From Clostridiales bacterium 1_7_47FAA (GTDB lineage Bacteria; Bacillota; Clostridia; Lachnospirales; Lachnospiraceae), in assembly GCA_000155435.1 (NCBI GenBank), contig DS990261.1:1012632-1076631 (forward strand): a stretch of 64,000 nt of DNA. Direction: 5' to 3'. The notes under the pieces were generated by a model that did not search any database, was not told the DNA's origin, and was given only the letters and a program-made list of their open reading frames with translations. Below, one piece after another: positions 8,141-16,324 of this stretch (position 1 is the first letter of the stretch; each line of letters starts with the position of its first letter). Position numbers and translations under genes: made by a program.

Positions 8141-9511
8141 CTACCCCATTGTCCTCCTAAGCTTCCGGAAGGATATTATGAACAGCGTAACCGTGGTACA
8201 TACCGCAATGGTATCCGCGATGGGCTCTGACAGGAAAACAGCAAACACCTTGTTCTCAAAAAGCCCGGGCAGCACATAGATAAGCGGGATCAGCAGGATG
8301 ACCTTTCTCAGCAGGGCCAGGAACAGGGAGGTCTTGCTGTCGCCCAGGGCGATGAAGGTCTGCTGGCAGGCCAGCTGGGCGCCGAAGAGCAGGGCGGCCG
8401 CCATATAGACATGGATGGACCAGGTACTGAAGGCGGTCAGGGCAGCGTCCTTTGTAAAGATGGAGATGAACACCCCCGGTGCGAACATGCTGACAGCCCA
8501 CAGCACGGTGGAATAACACATACATGTGGCCAGCAGGATCCAGAAGGTGCGGCTGACCCGGTCTATCTTCCTTGCGCCGTAGTTGAAGCTGATGATGGGC
8601 TGCGCGCCCTGGGTCAGGCCCTGGAGGGGAAGGAGGGAGAACTGCATCACGCTTCCCATGATGGTCATGGCGCCCACGGCCACGTCCCCGCCGTATTTTA
8701 ACAGCGAGGTATTAAAGCAGATGTTCAGGATGCTTTCCGTGAACTGCATGACAAATGGGGCCGCGCCCAGTGCGATGGCAGGCATCAGGATATCTGCCCT
8801 GGGCCTCATATAACAGGGGCGTATCTTTAAGTAGCTTTTACCGGACAGGAGGAACAGCACCACCCAGGTGGCGGAGATGCCCTGGGAGATAATGGTTGCC
8901 AGGGCCGCGCCCCGTACCCCCATGTGCAGCCCGAACATCAGGATTGGGTCCAGGATGATGTTGCAGACAGCGCCGATGAGCACGGTAAGCATGCCTGTCT
9001 TTGCATATCCCTGGGCATTGATGAATGCGTTAAGCCCAAGGGCCAGCTGCACGAAGATGGTTCCCAGGGAATAAATCTGCATGTAGGCCCAGCCATATTC
9101 GATGGTATTGCCGCTGGCGCCGAACATCAGCAGGATGCTCCTGCCAAAGGTCAGGAAGAATACAGTGAGCACAAGGGCCACCGCAATCAGGGCAGTGGTA
9201 CAGTTGCCCAGGATGTTCTCAGCCTCCTCCTTCCTGCCCTTCCCAAGCATGATGGACGCCCTTGGCGCTCCGCCCATGCTCACCAGGGCGGCAAAGGCCG
9301 AGATGGCCATGATGACCGGGAATGTGACACCCACACCGGTCAGGGCGCTGGCGCCCACGCCGGGCAGGTGGCCGATGTACATGCGGTCCACCATGTTATA
9401 TAAAACATTGATGATCTGGGCAGTGATGGCAGGAACAGCCAGCTTAAACAGCAGCCGTCCCACGCTTCCTGAACCCAGGTCTATTTCTTTTGCTTCTTTT
9501 GCAGAACCCAT
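8141..9511 (-). CDS. MATE-family multidrug/cation efflux transporter
   Basis: Inner-membrane antiporter of 456 aa with about 12 transmembrane helices in two related halves, driven by sodium or protons. Typical MATE stretches include FKLAVPAITAQIINVLYNMV near the N-terminus and QPIISFNYGA in the second half. Convergent with and only 11 bp from the carbonic anhydrase, so not part of that operon. The promoter should lie in 9512-9600. Substrate unknown. Confidence 0.9.
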   Translation of the reverse strand: MGSAKEAKEIDLGSGSVGRLLFKLAVPAITAQIINVLYNMVDRMYIGHLPGVGASALTGVGVTFPVIMAISAFAALVSMGGAPRASIMLGKGRKEEAENILGNCTTALIAVALVLTVFFLTFGRSILLMFGASGNTIEYGWAYMQIYSLGTIFVQLALGLNAFINAQGYAKTGMLTVLIGAVCNIILDPILMFGLHMGVRGAALATIISQGISATWVVLFLLSGKSYLKIRPCYMRPRADILMPAIALGAAPFVMQFTESILNICFNTSLLKYGGDVAVGAMTIMGSVMQFSLLPLQGLTQGAQPIISFNYGARKIDRVSRTFWILLATCMCYSTVLWAVSMFAPGVFISIFTKDAALTAFSTWSIHVYMAAALLFGAQLACQQTFIALGDSKTSLFLALLRKVILLIPLIYVLPGLFENKVFAVFLSEPIADTIAVCTTVTLFIISFRKLRRTMG

Positions 9512-9701
9512 AAAAATTCAATCCTTTCCATATATAAATATCCGAATGTCTAAAAAACAGCCGTTTAATAAATATATATCCAAACCAGAAGAAAGTCAAT
9601 AACGGTACTTCCGCAAATGTTTCCATACTGCTATAATGGTAACAGCCTCTTGACAGGAGCGCGTGTTTTCGGGAAAACGGGGCGGAAAGGAAGGACAGGA
9701 C

Positions 9702-10493
9702 ATGGTTAAGGCGATATTTTTTGACATAGACGGTACGCTGAGAGGATTTAATCAAAAAGGGATTTCAGAGGATACCAGACATGCCCTTGACAGGGCAAGG
9801 AATGCGGGGATACGGCTGTTCATTGCGACGGGCCGCCATTTCCTGGAGGTGGAATCGGAGAACCTGCTGGAGGGACTGGCATTTGACGCGTATATTACCC
9901 TGAACGGCCAGTACTGCTATGAAGGAACCCCTGGCCGTCCGGTCATCTATAAGAACCCTATCCCCCGCAGCCAGATTGCCATCCTTCTTAAGATATTGGA
10001 AGGGACACCATTCCCCTGTCTGTTCATGGAAGCGGAAAACTGGTATCTGAACTACGTGGATGAGCGTGTGATTCGGGTGCAGGATGGGATCGGAACCAGG
10101 ATTCCTCCGGTGGGGGATGTAAGGCAGGCCCTGGAACATGATATATACCAGGTAATCCCCTATCTTAATGAAAGGGAAGCCGTCAGGCTGGCAGCCTTCC
10201 TGCCGGAATGCGGGTATACGGTGTGGCATGACGGGGAAGGCGTGGATTTAACCCCCAAGGGCGGAGGCAAATGCTCAGGCATCCGGGAAGTGATTGCCCG
10301 GTACGGGATTGAACCTGAGGAAATGGCGGCCATTGGGGACGGGAATAACGATGCGTCCATGCTTGCATACGCAGGCATTGGTATCGCCATGGGCAATGGG
10401 ACCAGAAAGGCCCTTGAGGCCGCGGATCATATCACTGGCAATGTGTGGGAAGGCGGTCTGGCCCAGGCAATCGATTATCTGCTGTCACAATAA
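9702..10493 (+). CDS. Cof-type HAD-superfamily hydrolase
   Basis: Cytoplasmic phosphatase of 263 aa that usually acts on sugar phosphates or small phosphorylated metabolites. Motif I FFDIDGT has nucleophile D8 and acid D10; motif II is in FIATGR; motif IV is AIGDGNND near residues 208-216. The cap between them is the Cof/YkrA type. The start at 9702 has AAAGGAAGGA eight bases upstream; the upstream in-frame ATG at 9663 lacks such a site. Monocistronic, with a terminator directly downstream. Confidence 0.88.
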   Translation: MVKAIFFDIDGTLRGFNQKGISEDTRHALDRARNAGIRLFIATGRHFLEVESENLLEGLAFDAYITLNGQYCYEGTPGRPVIYKNPIPRSQIAILLKILEGTPFPCLFMEAENWYLNYVDERVIRVQDGIGTRIPPVGDVRQALEHDIYQVIPYLNEREAVRLAAFLPECGYTVWHDGEGVDLTPKGGGKCSGIREVIARYGIEPEEMAAIGDGNNDASMLAYAGIGIAMGNGTRKALEAADHITGNVWEGGLAQAIDYLLSQ

Positions 10494-10504
10494 AACAGTC
10501 CATT

Positions 10505-10533
10505 GGAGGAGGGAGTGCACCCCCTCCTTTTCT
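10505..10533 (+). terminator. Terminator after the HAD hydrolase
   Basis: GGAGG-A-GGG pairs with CCCCCTCC around a six-base loop (one bulged A), followed by TTTTCTT. Confidence 0.65.
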
Positions 10534-10544
10534 TATGGTAGTGA

Positions 10545-10620
10545 TTACCCTTACGGAAGCGGCTGCCCTTACAGAAATGATTGCCCTTACGGAAGCGGCT
10601 GCCCTTTACGGAAGCGGTTT
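10545..10620. repeat. 18-bp tandem repeat, about four copies
   Basis: The unit CCCTTACGGAAGCGGCTG recurs at 10548, 10566 (degenerate), 10584 and 10602. It runs up to the stop codon of the convergent flippase gene, whose last codons overlap the end of the array. One of several short-period minisatellites in the window. Confidence 0.8.
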
Positions 10621-12165
10621 CCTTTTATGGAACAGCAGAAGCAGCCCCATATAGCAGAGGCACAGGAACAGGATATTCACTGCTGTCTCGACAAAGAGCG
10701 GCAGGCTGCCAAGGGAGGCTGCCACGCAGGAGAATGCCAGGTACATCCCAATGGATATGAGAAGGAGGATGACCGGTTTCACAATCATGTTGGCCGTGTC
10801 CCAGTGGAAAGGGACCTGCCGTTTCACTGCCAGGAAACTCATAAGCGCCAGGGCCAGCTCGCTGGCCAGCATCCCCCAGAGATAACCCTGGATCCCGAAC
10901 CTTGGAATGGCAAAAAGCACAAAAGCCAGCCGTATGACCATGGCCCAGACATTCTGGAAAAACGTGACCGAGGTTTTCCCAAGTCCGTTTAAGATGCTTC
11001 CCATGGTGGTGGCCAGATACATGAACGGGCACAGCCATGAGAGGATGGTGATGAAGGTGCCTGCATTCTGGTCATGGAACACGCCCACGCCCAGCTGGTT
11101 ACCGAATAGGGTGAAGATGCCGATGCACAGGACCCCCATGTAGCAGCTGTAGCGCAGGGACATGGAAATCATGGAGGAGATACGTCCCTCGTTGCCGTCC
11201 GCCTGGGCCTGGGCAACCGTTGGAAGCAGCAGGACAGCCATGGAATTGGTGATGGCGGAGGGGAACAGGATGAACGGCAGGGCCATGCTGGTGAGCACGC
11301 CGTATATGGACAGGGCCTCTGAGTTGGTAAGGCCGGAACTCATCAGCTTGTTGGGAATCCAGATTGCCTCGGCGCTGCCAAGGACATTGAGTATCAGCCG
11401 GTTGCCCATCAGTGGAAGGGCCAGGGCCATCAGTGGGGCGGCTGTTTCACGGAAGGAGAGGGGGATTGCCTTCCTTATTTTATTACCCTCCGTTCCGGCA
11501 GGCGGGAAGAATCCAAGGCAGAATACGGTAAATGCAGCCGAAGCCATTTCACCGATTAAATGACCGTATACCGCAAGGCTGACCGTGATCTCACGTCCTG
11601 AATCCAGCCAAACGCCGGCCATAAGGAACACGGCACCCATGCGGATGACCTGTTCCGCCACCTGGGAGAACGCGGGCACCCTGGCCTTCTGCATGCCATA
11701 ATAATAACCGTTGATACAGGCGTGGAGGGCTGCAAAGGGCACGGACACGGCCATCACGGGCAGGTAAGGGGCGCACCTTGGTTCTAACAGGAACTTTTCC
11801 GCTAGGAAACCGGCGTTGCCGTAAATGCCCCAGGCCAGGAGGAATGACATGCCCATGGCAATGACCAGGCCTGTCTTGAACACGGCCTTGCCCCGGGCCT
11901 GGTTGGCGGCCACGTACTGGGACAGCGCGGTCTGGATGGAGCCTGCGCACACCGCGAAGCAGATGCTGAATATGGGATGTACCATATTGTAAATACCCAG
12001 CCCCTCTGCGCCAATGGTCCGGGACATGAATATACGGTAAAAAAATCCCAGGATACGGCATATGAACCCCGTTGAGGTGAGGAGCAGTGTTCCTGTAATG
12101 AATGCCAGCTTCCGTGGGGAGAGGCGTTTGGATATGTTTGAAGATGGTGTTAAGGACTCCTTCAT
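10606..12165 (-). CDS. SpoVB/MurJ-like polysaccharide flippase
   Basis: Membrane protein of 519 aa in the MOP superfamily with about 14 helices. It resembles stage V sporulation protein B, which moves lipid-linked cell-wall precursors for the spore cortex. The N-terminal FYRIFMSRTIGAEGLGIYNM and GLGKTSVTFFQN later on fit the SpoVB/polysaccharide-biosynthesis group. The C-terminus ends in a short basic tail inside the 18-bp repeat array. SpoVB and vegetative flippases cannot be separated by reading alone. Transcribed alone; nothing related is next to it. Confidence 0.82.
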   Translation of the reverse strand: MKESLTPSSNISKRLSPRKLAFITGTLLLTSTGFICRILGFFYRIFMSRTIGAEGLGIYNMVHPIFSICFAVCAGSIQTALSQYVAANQARGKAVFKTGLVIAMGMSFLLAWGIYGNAGFLAEKFLLEPRCAPYLPVMAVSVPFAALHACINGYYYGMQKARVPAFSQVAEQVIRMGAVFLMAGVWLDSGREITVSLAVYGHLIGEMASAAFTVFCLGFFPPAGTEGNKIRKAIPLSFRETAAPLMALALPLMGNRLILNVLGSAEAIWIPNKLMSSGLTNSEALSIYGVLTSMALPFILFPSAITNSMAVLLLPTVAQAQADGNEGRISSMISMSLRYSCYMGVLCIGIFTLFGNQLGVGVFHDQNAGTFITILSWLCPFMYLATTMGSILNGLGKTSVTFFQNVWAMVIRLAFVLFAIPRFGIQGYLWGMLASELALALMSFLAVKRQVPFHWDTANMIVKPVILLLISIGMYLAFSCVAASLGSLPLFVETAVNILFLCLCYMGLLLLFHKRKPLP

Positions 12166-12549
12166 GAGAACTCCGGGAAATGGGAATTATTAAAAGTATA
12201 TTGGGAGCGGGCGGGTTTTATGACATTCCAGGCCCCCTTCCCGGTACATTAAGAAATCATAAGGACAGCATAAGAAAAGCATAAGGATAGCTAAAAAGGG
12301 CACGCCGCAGCATTAAGATACCATAAAAATAGTGTTAAAATATTGTTAATAATAGCCTGTTAAAATTTCTTAACAGGCATATTTTTTGTGCATAATATAT
12401 AAAAAAGATAAAATTTTACTAAAATTCACAAAAACTTACGGTAGGAGAGTCCCGCCATCTCCTTTATAATATTTTTATAATGACTTAGTCAGTAAGAGCT
12501 CGCTGCGGTCAGGTTTCTTAATGCCATCATCAAAAGAAGGGAGAGTGCC
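12166..12549 (+). promoter_or_regulatory. 384-bp AT-rich divergent region with two hairpins before the TRAP genes
   Basis: There is no gene here. A perfect stem GCCTGTTAA/TTAACAGGC at 12355-12378 is followed by ATATTTTTT and could be an operator or a terminator-like element. GGAGA/TCTCC at 12444-12462 is followed by a T/A-rich run containing TTTATAAT. Together they look like a regulated leader for the TRAP permease genes. The function of each hairpin is not established. Confidence 0.4.
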
Positions 12550-13071
12550 ATGTCATCTCTGTTTCAAACCATTGACAAGATCAAACCTGTATATGACAGG
12601 ACCTATGCATTCGTCATGTTCCTGTGCAAACTGCTCCTCACCGTGGATATCCTCATCACCTGTATGGCGGTTGCCGGACGTTACATACCGTTTATCCCGG
12701 ACCCGGCCTGGAGTGAGGAGGTTGTGCTGACCTGTATGGCCTATATGGCAGTGCTGTCAGCCGCCCTGGCCATCCGCAGGAATGCCCATATCCGCATGAC
12801 TGCCTTTGACACCTATCTGCCAAAGCAGGTGGTGCGGGCCCTGGATATCCTCTCGGACGCAGCTGTCCTTGTGCTTGCCGTCATCATGATTACCGTGGGC
12901 TGGAAGTATGCAAAGGGCATTGGCTCCAAGGGCTTCTATGTGAGCATGCCCTGGCTGTCCAGGTTCTGGATGTATTTCCCGGTTCCCCTGGCAGGCGTGG
13001 CGATGCTGATATTTGAGCTGGAAGCCCTGTATAACCACATAAAAGCAATCTGCACCAGAGAGGAGGAATGA
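12550..13071 (+). CDS. TRAP transporter small permease (DctQ-like)
   Basis: Four-helix small membrane subunit of a TRAP transporter, 173 aa, normal length. The WSEEVVLTCMAYMAVLSAAL stretch and the RRNAHIRM motif are characteristic of DctQ. The start has GAAGGGAGAG upstream; an overlapping frame from 12521 is a shadow. It precedes the large subunit by 4 bp. Transport is sodium-driven and normally needs a DctP receptor, which is not present in this window next to the permeases. Confidence 0.85.
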   Translation: MSSLFQTIDKIKPVYDRTYAFVMFLCKLLLTVDILITCMAVAGRYIPFIPDPAWSEEVVLTCMAYMAVLSAALAIRRNAHIRMTAFDTYLPKQVVRALDILSDAAVLVLAVIMITVGWKYAKGIGSKGFYVSMPWLSRFWMYFPVPLAGVAMLIFELEALYNHIKAICTREEE

Positions 13072-13075
13072 TCAT

Positions 13076-14368
13076 ATGGGCGGTGGGAATACTGCAATCC
13101 TGATTTTACTTGCAAGCTTTTTTGCCATGATATTACTGAGGTTCCCCATTGCGTACGCAGTGGCCCTTTCCTCTGTGCTCTGCCTGCTCTACCAGGGCCT
13201 TCCCCTGGCAGCCATCTGCCAGCAGATGGTGAAGGGAATCAGCTCCTTCAGCCTGATGGCGGTGCCGTTTTTCATTGTAATGGGCTGTCTCATGGGCTCG
13301 GGAGGCATCTCTGAGAAACTCATAGCCCTGGCCGATGCCTGTGTCGGATGGATGCGGGGCGGCATGGCCATGGTGAATATTGTGGCATCCTATTTCTTTG
13401 GAGGGATTTCCGGTTCCGCTGCGGCGGACACGGCCTCCATCGGTTCCATCCTGATTCCCATGATGGTGGAACAGGGCTATGACGATGACTTTTCAACTGC
13501 GGTCACCATCACCTCCTCCTGTGAGGGGCTTCTGGTGCCTCCCAGCCACAATATGGTCATCTATGCAACCACGGCCGGAGGCGTTTCCGTGGGAAGCCTG
13601 TTCCTGGCAGGGTACATACCGGGCGCGCTGCTGGCGGTTTCCCTAATGATAGGTTCCTATATCATTTCCGTGAAGCGCAATTATCCAAAGGGCGACCCGT
13701 TCAGCATTTCCAACCTTTTAAAACAGCTGAGTGTGTCCTTCTGGGCCCTGGCGGCCGTGCTGATTGTGGTGGTAGGCGTGGTGGGCGGCGTGTTCACTGC
13801 AACTGAGTCGGCTGCCATTGCGGTCATCTACAGCCTGGTTGTCAGCGTGTTCATCTACCGGGGACTTGACTGGAAAGGCGTGTGGCGGGTCATGGGAGAG
13901 TGTGTGGACACACTGTCCATTGTGCTGATCCTCATCGCGACCTCCAGTATATTCGGTTACTGCCTGACCCGTCTTCATGTGCCGGTGATGGCTGCAGGCG
14001 CCATAACAGGTTTTACCAACAACCCCATCATCCTGGCCCTGCTGCTGAACCTGATCCTGCTGATTCTTGGCTGCATCATGGACATGGCCCCCATCATACT
14101 GATAGCCACGCCGATCCTGCTGCCCATTGCCACCTCCATCGGACTTGACCCGGTCCAGTTCGGCATCATGGTAGTGTTAAACTGCGGCATCGGCCTTCTG
14201 ACCCCTCCGGTGGGTGCCGTGCTCTTCATCGGCTCCGCCGTCTCCAAGGTGCCCATGGAGCGGGTGGTGAAGGCCACCCTGCCGTTTTACCTGTGCATGG
14301 TCATCACCTTGCTGCTTATTACGTTCATCCCGGCCATCAGCCTTTGGCTGCCCCAGGTGCTGGGCTAG
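13076..14368 (+). CDS. TRAP transporter large permease (DctM-like)
   Basis: Ion-coupled transport subunit of 430 aa, about 12-13 hydrophobic segments. Typical wording includes GGISGSAAADTASIGSILIP and the MDMAPIILIATPILLPI stretch near the C-terminus. Forms the membrane unit with the preceding small subunit; substrates of the family are acids such as C4-dicarboxylates, sialic acid or uronates. A strong terminator follows, so the sensor kinase downstream has its own promoter. The neighbouring uronic-acid locus makes a sugar acid a reasonable guess, no more. Confidence 0.88.
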   Translation: MGGGNTAILILLASFFAMILLRFPIAYAVALSSVLCLLYQGLPLAAICQQMVKGISSFSLMAVPFFIVMGCLMGSGGISEKLIALADACVGWMRGGMAMVNIVASYFFGGISGSAAADTASIGSILIPMMVEQGYDDDFSTAVTITSSCEGLLVPPSHNMVIYATTAGGVSVGSLFLAGYIPGALLAVSLMIGSYIISVKRNYPKGDPFSISNLLKQLSVSFWALAAVLIVVVGVVGGVFTATESAAIAVIYSLVVSVFIYRGLDWKGVWRVMGECVDTLSIVLILIATSSIFGYCLTRLHVPVMAAGAITGFTNNPIILALLLNLILLILGCIMDMAPIILIATPILLPIATSIGLDPVQFGIMVVLNCGIGLLTPPVGAVLFIGSAVSKVPMERVVKATLPFYLCMVITLLLITFIPAISLWLPQVLG

Positions 14369-14390
14369 GACTACAATCATAATCATACTT

Positions 14391-14421
14391 GAGGGCTGTC
14401 CCGGCAGGGCAGCTCTTTTTT
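14391..14421 (+). terminator. Terminator of the TRAP operon
   Basis: GAG-G-GCTGTCC pairs with GGGCAGCTC around CGGCA, followed by six T. It lies 22 bp after the DctM stop. Confidence 0.75.
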
Positions 14422-14427
14422 CAGTTG

Positions 14428-14456
14428 TTTGCAAGAAACAGGGCGCATGGTATAAT
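14428..14456 (+). promoter_or_regulatory. Sigma-A-type promoter for the sensor kinase/regulator genes
   Basis: TTTGCA at 14428-14433, 17 bp, then a consensus TATAAT at 14451-14456. It begins right after the TRAP terminator and 45 bp before the kinase start. Confidence 0.6.
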
Positions 14457-14500
14457 AGAGAGAAGCCCATCGCAATGGGACAGGCGTACGGGAGGTAGTC

Positions 14501-16318
14501 ATGAAGGAACTCATATGGGGAAAAACGCTGCGCTCGCGGCTGATACGGTACAATTTTTTCATTATCTGCGTCATTGCCATATTTGTCAGTGTGTGCACTT
14601 ACATAACGGCCAGCCGCAAGACGCTGGAGGTGGCCAAGAACTCGCTGCAGCACCAGGTGGAGGGGGTATCCTACCGCTACCAGCTGGCCTACGAGGAAAT
14701 GATTAACATCGTGCTCAACTGCACGGAGCGTGGGACCTTCAACCTGGGGGAAGTGGGCAGGCAGACAACGCCTGCGGCCAGGAAGAAGGGACTGGATTAT
14801 GCGGAGCGCATCAAGGATTACTGTGCAATCACGGAGTACGGGGACTATATTGTGAAGCTGTCCGTCTTTGACGACAGGGGGAGCCTTGTGCAGACAGGCA
14901 CCTCCTTTGGAAGCACGGAGGATGCCAGGGAAATATTAAAAGGCGGCTGGCTGGAGGACGAGCTGTTAAAAACAATGGACAGCTATGAGCTGGACCTGGT
15001 GCCCAACCCGTTTTTCCAGCATGAGGGAAATGTGCTCCCCATTGCCAGGACCCTGGGCAGCAGCGCCGCGCCCGGGGGCTGGGTGGTGTTAAGCCTTTCC
15101 ACCCAGCTGTTCCAGGATATGCTGGAGGATGCGGGCGGCGGCCAGGAAGCCGTGGTGGTGACCGGGGACGGCAAGCGGGTGGCTTCCCTCTACGAGCCGG
15201 AGGAACACAGGGAGGAGAATGACAGGATCATCCGGAGCCTTCTGGACTCCGGGAAGGATAAGGGGCTTCTTGAGATGAAGGTCCACGGGAAGCAGAGCCT
15301 GGTGGCCTTTGAGAAATACCAGCGCAGCGGTATCCTGGTATATGAGAACCTGGCCCTGGACAGCCTGACCAGCGACCGCCTTATGATCATCCAGACCGTC
15401 ATCATCATGTTCGCGGCCTGCCTGATATTCGGGTTCATCCTGTCCGTGCTCATCACCAACCAGATTAAGAAGCCCATTGACCGCCTGGTCAGGCACATCG
15501 GGGATGTGGCGGCCGGGGACTTTACAAGGGATCCTGATATTGAGGGCGAGGACGAAATCGGGACCGTGGGCAAGGTGGTCAATGACATGTCCCAGCAGAT
15601 TGACGGACTGATGGCGGAACGGCTGGAGAATGAAAAGGAAAAGGGCGTGCTGGAACTGAAAATGCTTCAGGCACAGATTAATCCCCATTTCCTCTACAAC
15701 ACCCTGGATTCCATCCGCTGGATTGCCGTCATCCAGAAAAACAGCGGCATTGTGAAGATGGTGACCGCCCTTTCCGGCCTGTTAAAGAACATGGCTAAAG
15801 GCTTTGACGAGAAGGTCACCCTTCAGCGGGAACTGGATTTCCTGAACGATTATGTGACCATTGAAAAGGTGAAATATGTGGAGCTGTTCGACCTGGAGGT
15901 AAAGGTGGACAATCCGAAGCTTCTGAACGCCATGGTAATCAAGCTGACCCTTCAGCCCCTTGTGGAAAATGCCATCTTCAACGGCATAGAGCCGAACGGC
16001 AAACACGGCACCATCCTGATCCACGCGTATGAGGAAAAAGGATGCCTGCTGATCCAGGTAAGGGATGACGGCAGGGGGATACCGAAGGAGAAGCTTGCCG
16101 CCATCCTTGACAACACGGAAAAGGTCAAGGGCAATACCATGAGCGGGATCGGCCTTCCCAATGTGGAGCGCCGCATCAAGCTGAATTACGGGGAGCAGTA
16201 CGGCCTCACCATTGAGAGCGAAGAGGGGAAATATACGGAAATCACTGTTAAAATACCCCTGGAATATGATACAATCGTGGGGCGGGGGGATGGAACCGAT
16301 GAAAAAGATAAGGGGTAA
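14501..16318 (+). CDS. YesM-type sensor histidine kinase of the uronic-acid locus
   Basis: Membrane sensor of 605 aa: transmembrane helix at about 12-34, large extracytoplasmic dCache-like domain to about 293, second helix 294-317, HAMP to about 372, His-kinase segment with H396 in QINPHFLYNTLDSIRW, then an HATPase domain with GIGLPNVERR. The start follows GGGAGG. The partner regulator begins 6 bp downstream. Kinases of this family sense extracellular sugars directly or through a binding protein and control adjacent ABC transporters. Confidence 0.9.
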   Translation: MKELIWGKTLRSRLIRYNFFIICVIAIFVSVCTYITASRKTLEVAKNSLQHQVEGVSYRYQLAYEEMINIVLNCTERGTFNLGEVGRQTTPAARKKGLDYAERIKDYCAITEYGDYIVKLSVFDDRGSLVQTGTSFGSTEDAREILKGGWLEDELLKTMDSYELDLVPNPFFQHEGNVLPIARTLGSSAAPGGWVVLSLSTQLFQDMLEDAGGGQEAVVVTGDGKRVASLYEPEEHREENDRIIRSLLDSGKDKGLLEMKVHGKQSLVAFEKYQRSGILVYENLALDSLTSDRLMIIQTVIIMFAACLIFGFILSVLITNQIKKPIDRLVRHIGDVAAGDFTRDPDIEGEDEIGTVGKVVNDMSQQIDGLMAERLENEKEKGVLELKMLQAQINPHFLYNTLDSIRWIAVIQKNSGIVKMVTALSGLLKNMAKGFDEKVTLQRELDFLNDYVTIEKVKYVELFDLEVKVDNPKLLNAMVIKLTLQPLVENAIFNGIEPNGKHGTILIHAYEEKGCLLIQVRDDGRGIPKEKLAAILDNTEKVKGNTMSGIGLPNVERRIKLNYGEQYGLTIESEEGKYTEITVKIPLEYDTIVGRGDGTDEKDKG

Positions 16319-16324
16319 TGAGAT

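Noticed and set aside
10294..10992. 232-codon plus-strand frame overlapping the HAD gene and the flippase
   Set aside because: Overlaps two real genes and its repeats are a translation of the 18-bp array.
12355..12378. Firm terminator for an upstream gene
   Set aside because: No plus-strand gene ends nearby, so it is listed only as part of a regulatory leader.
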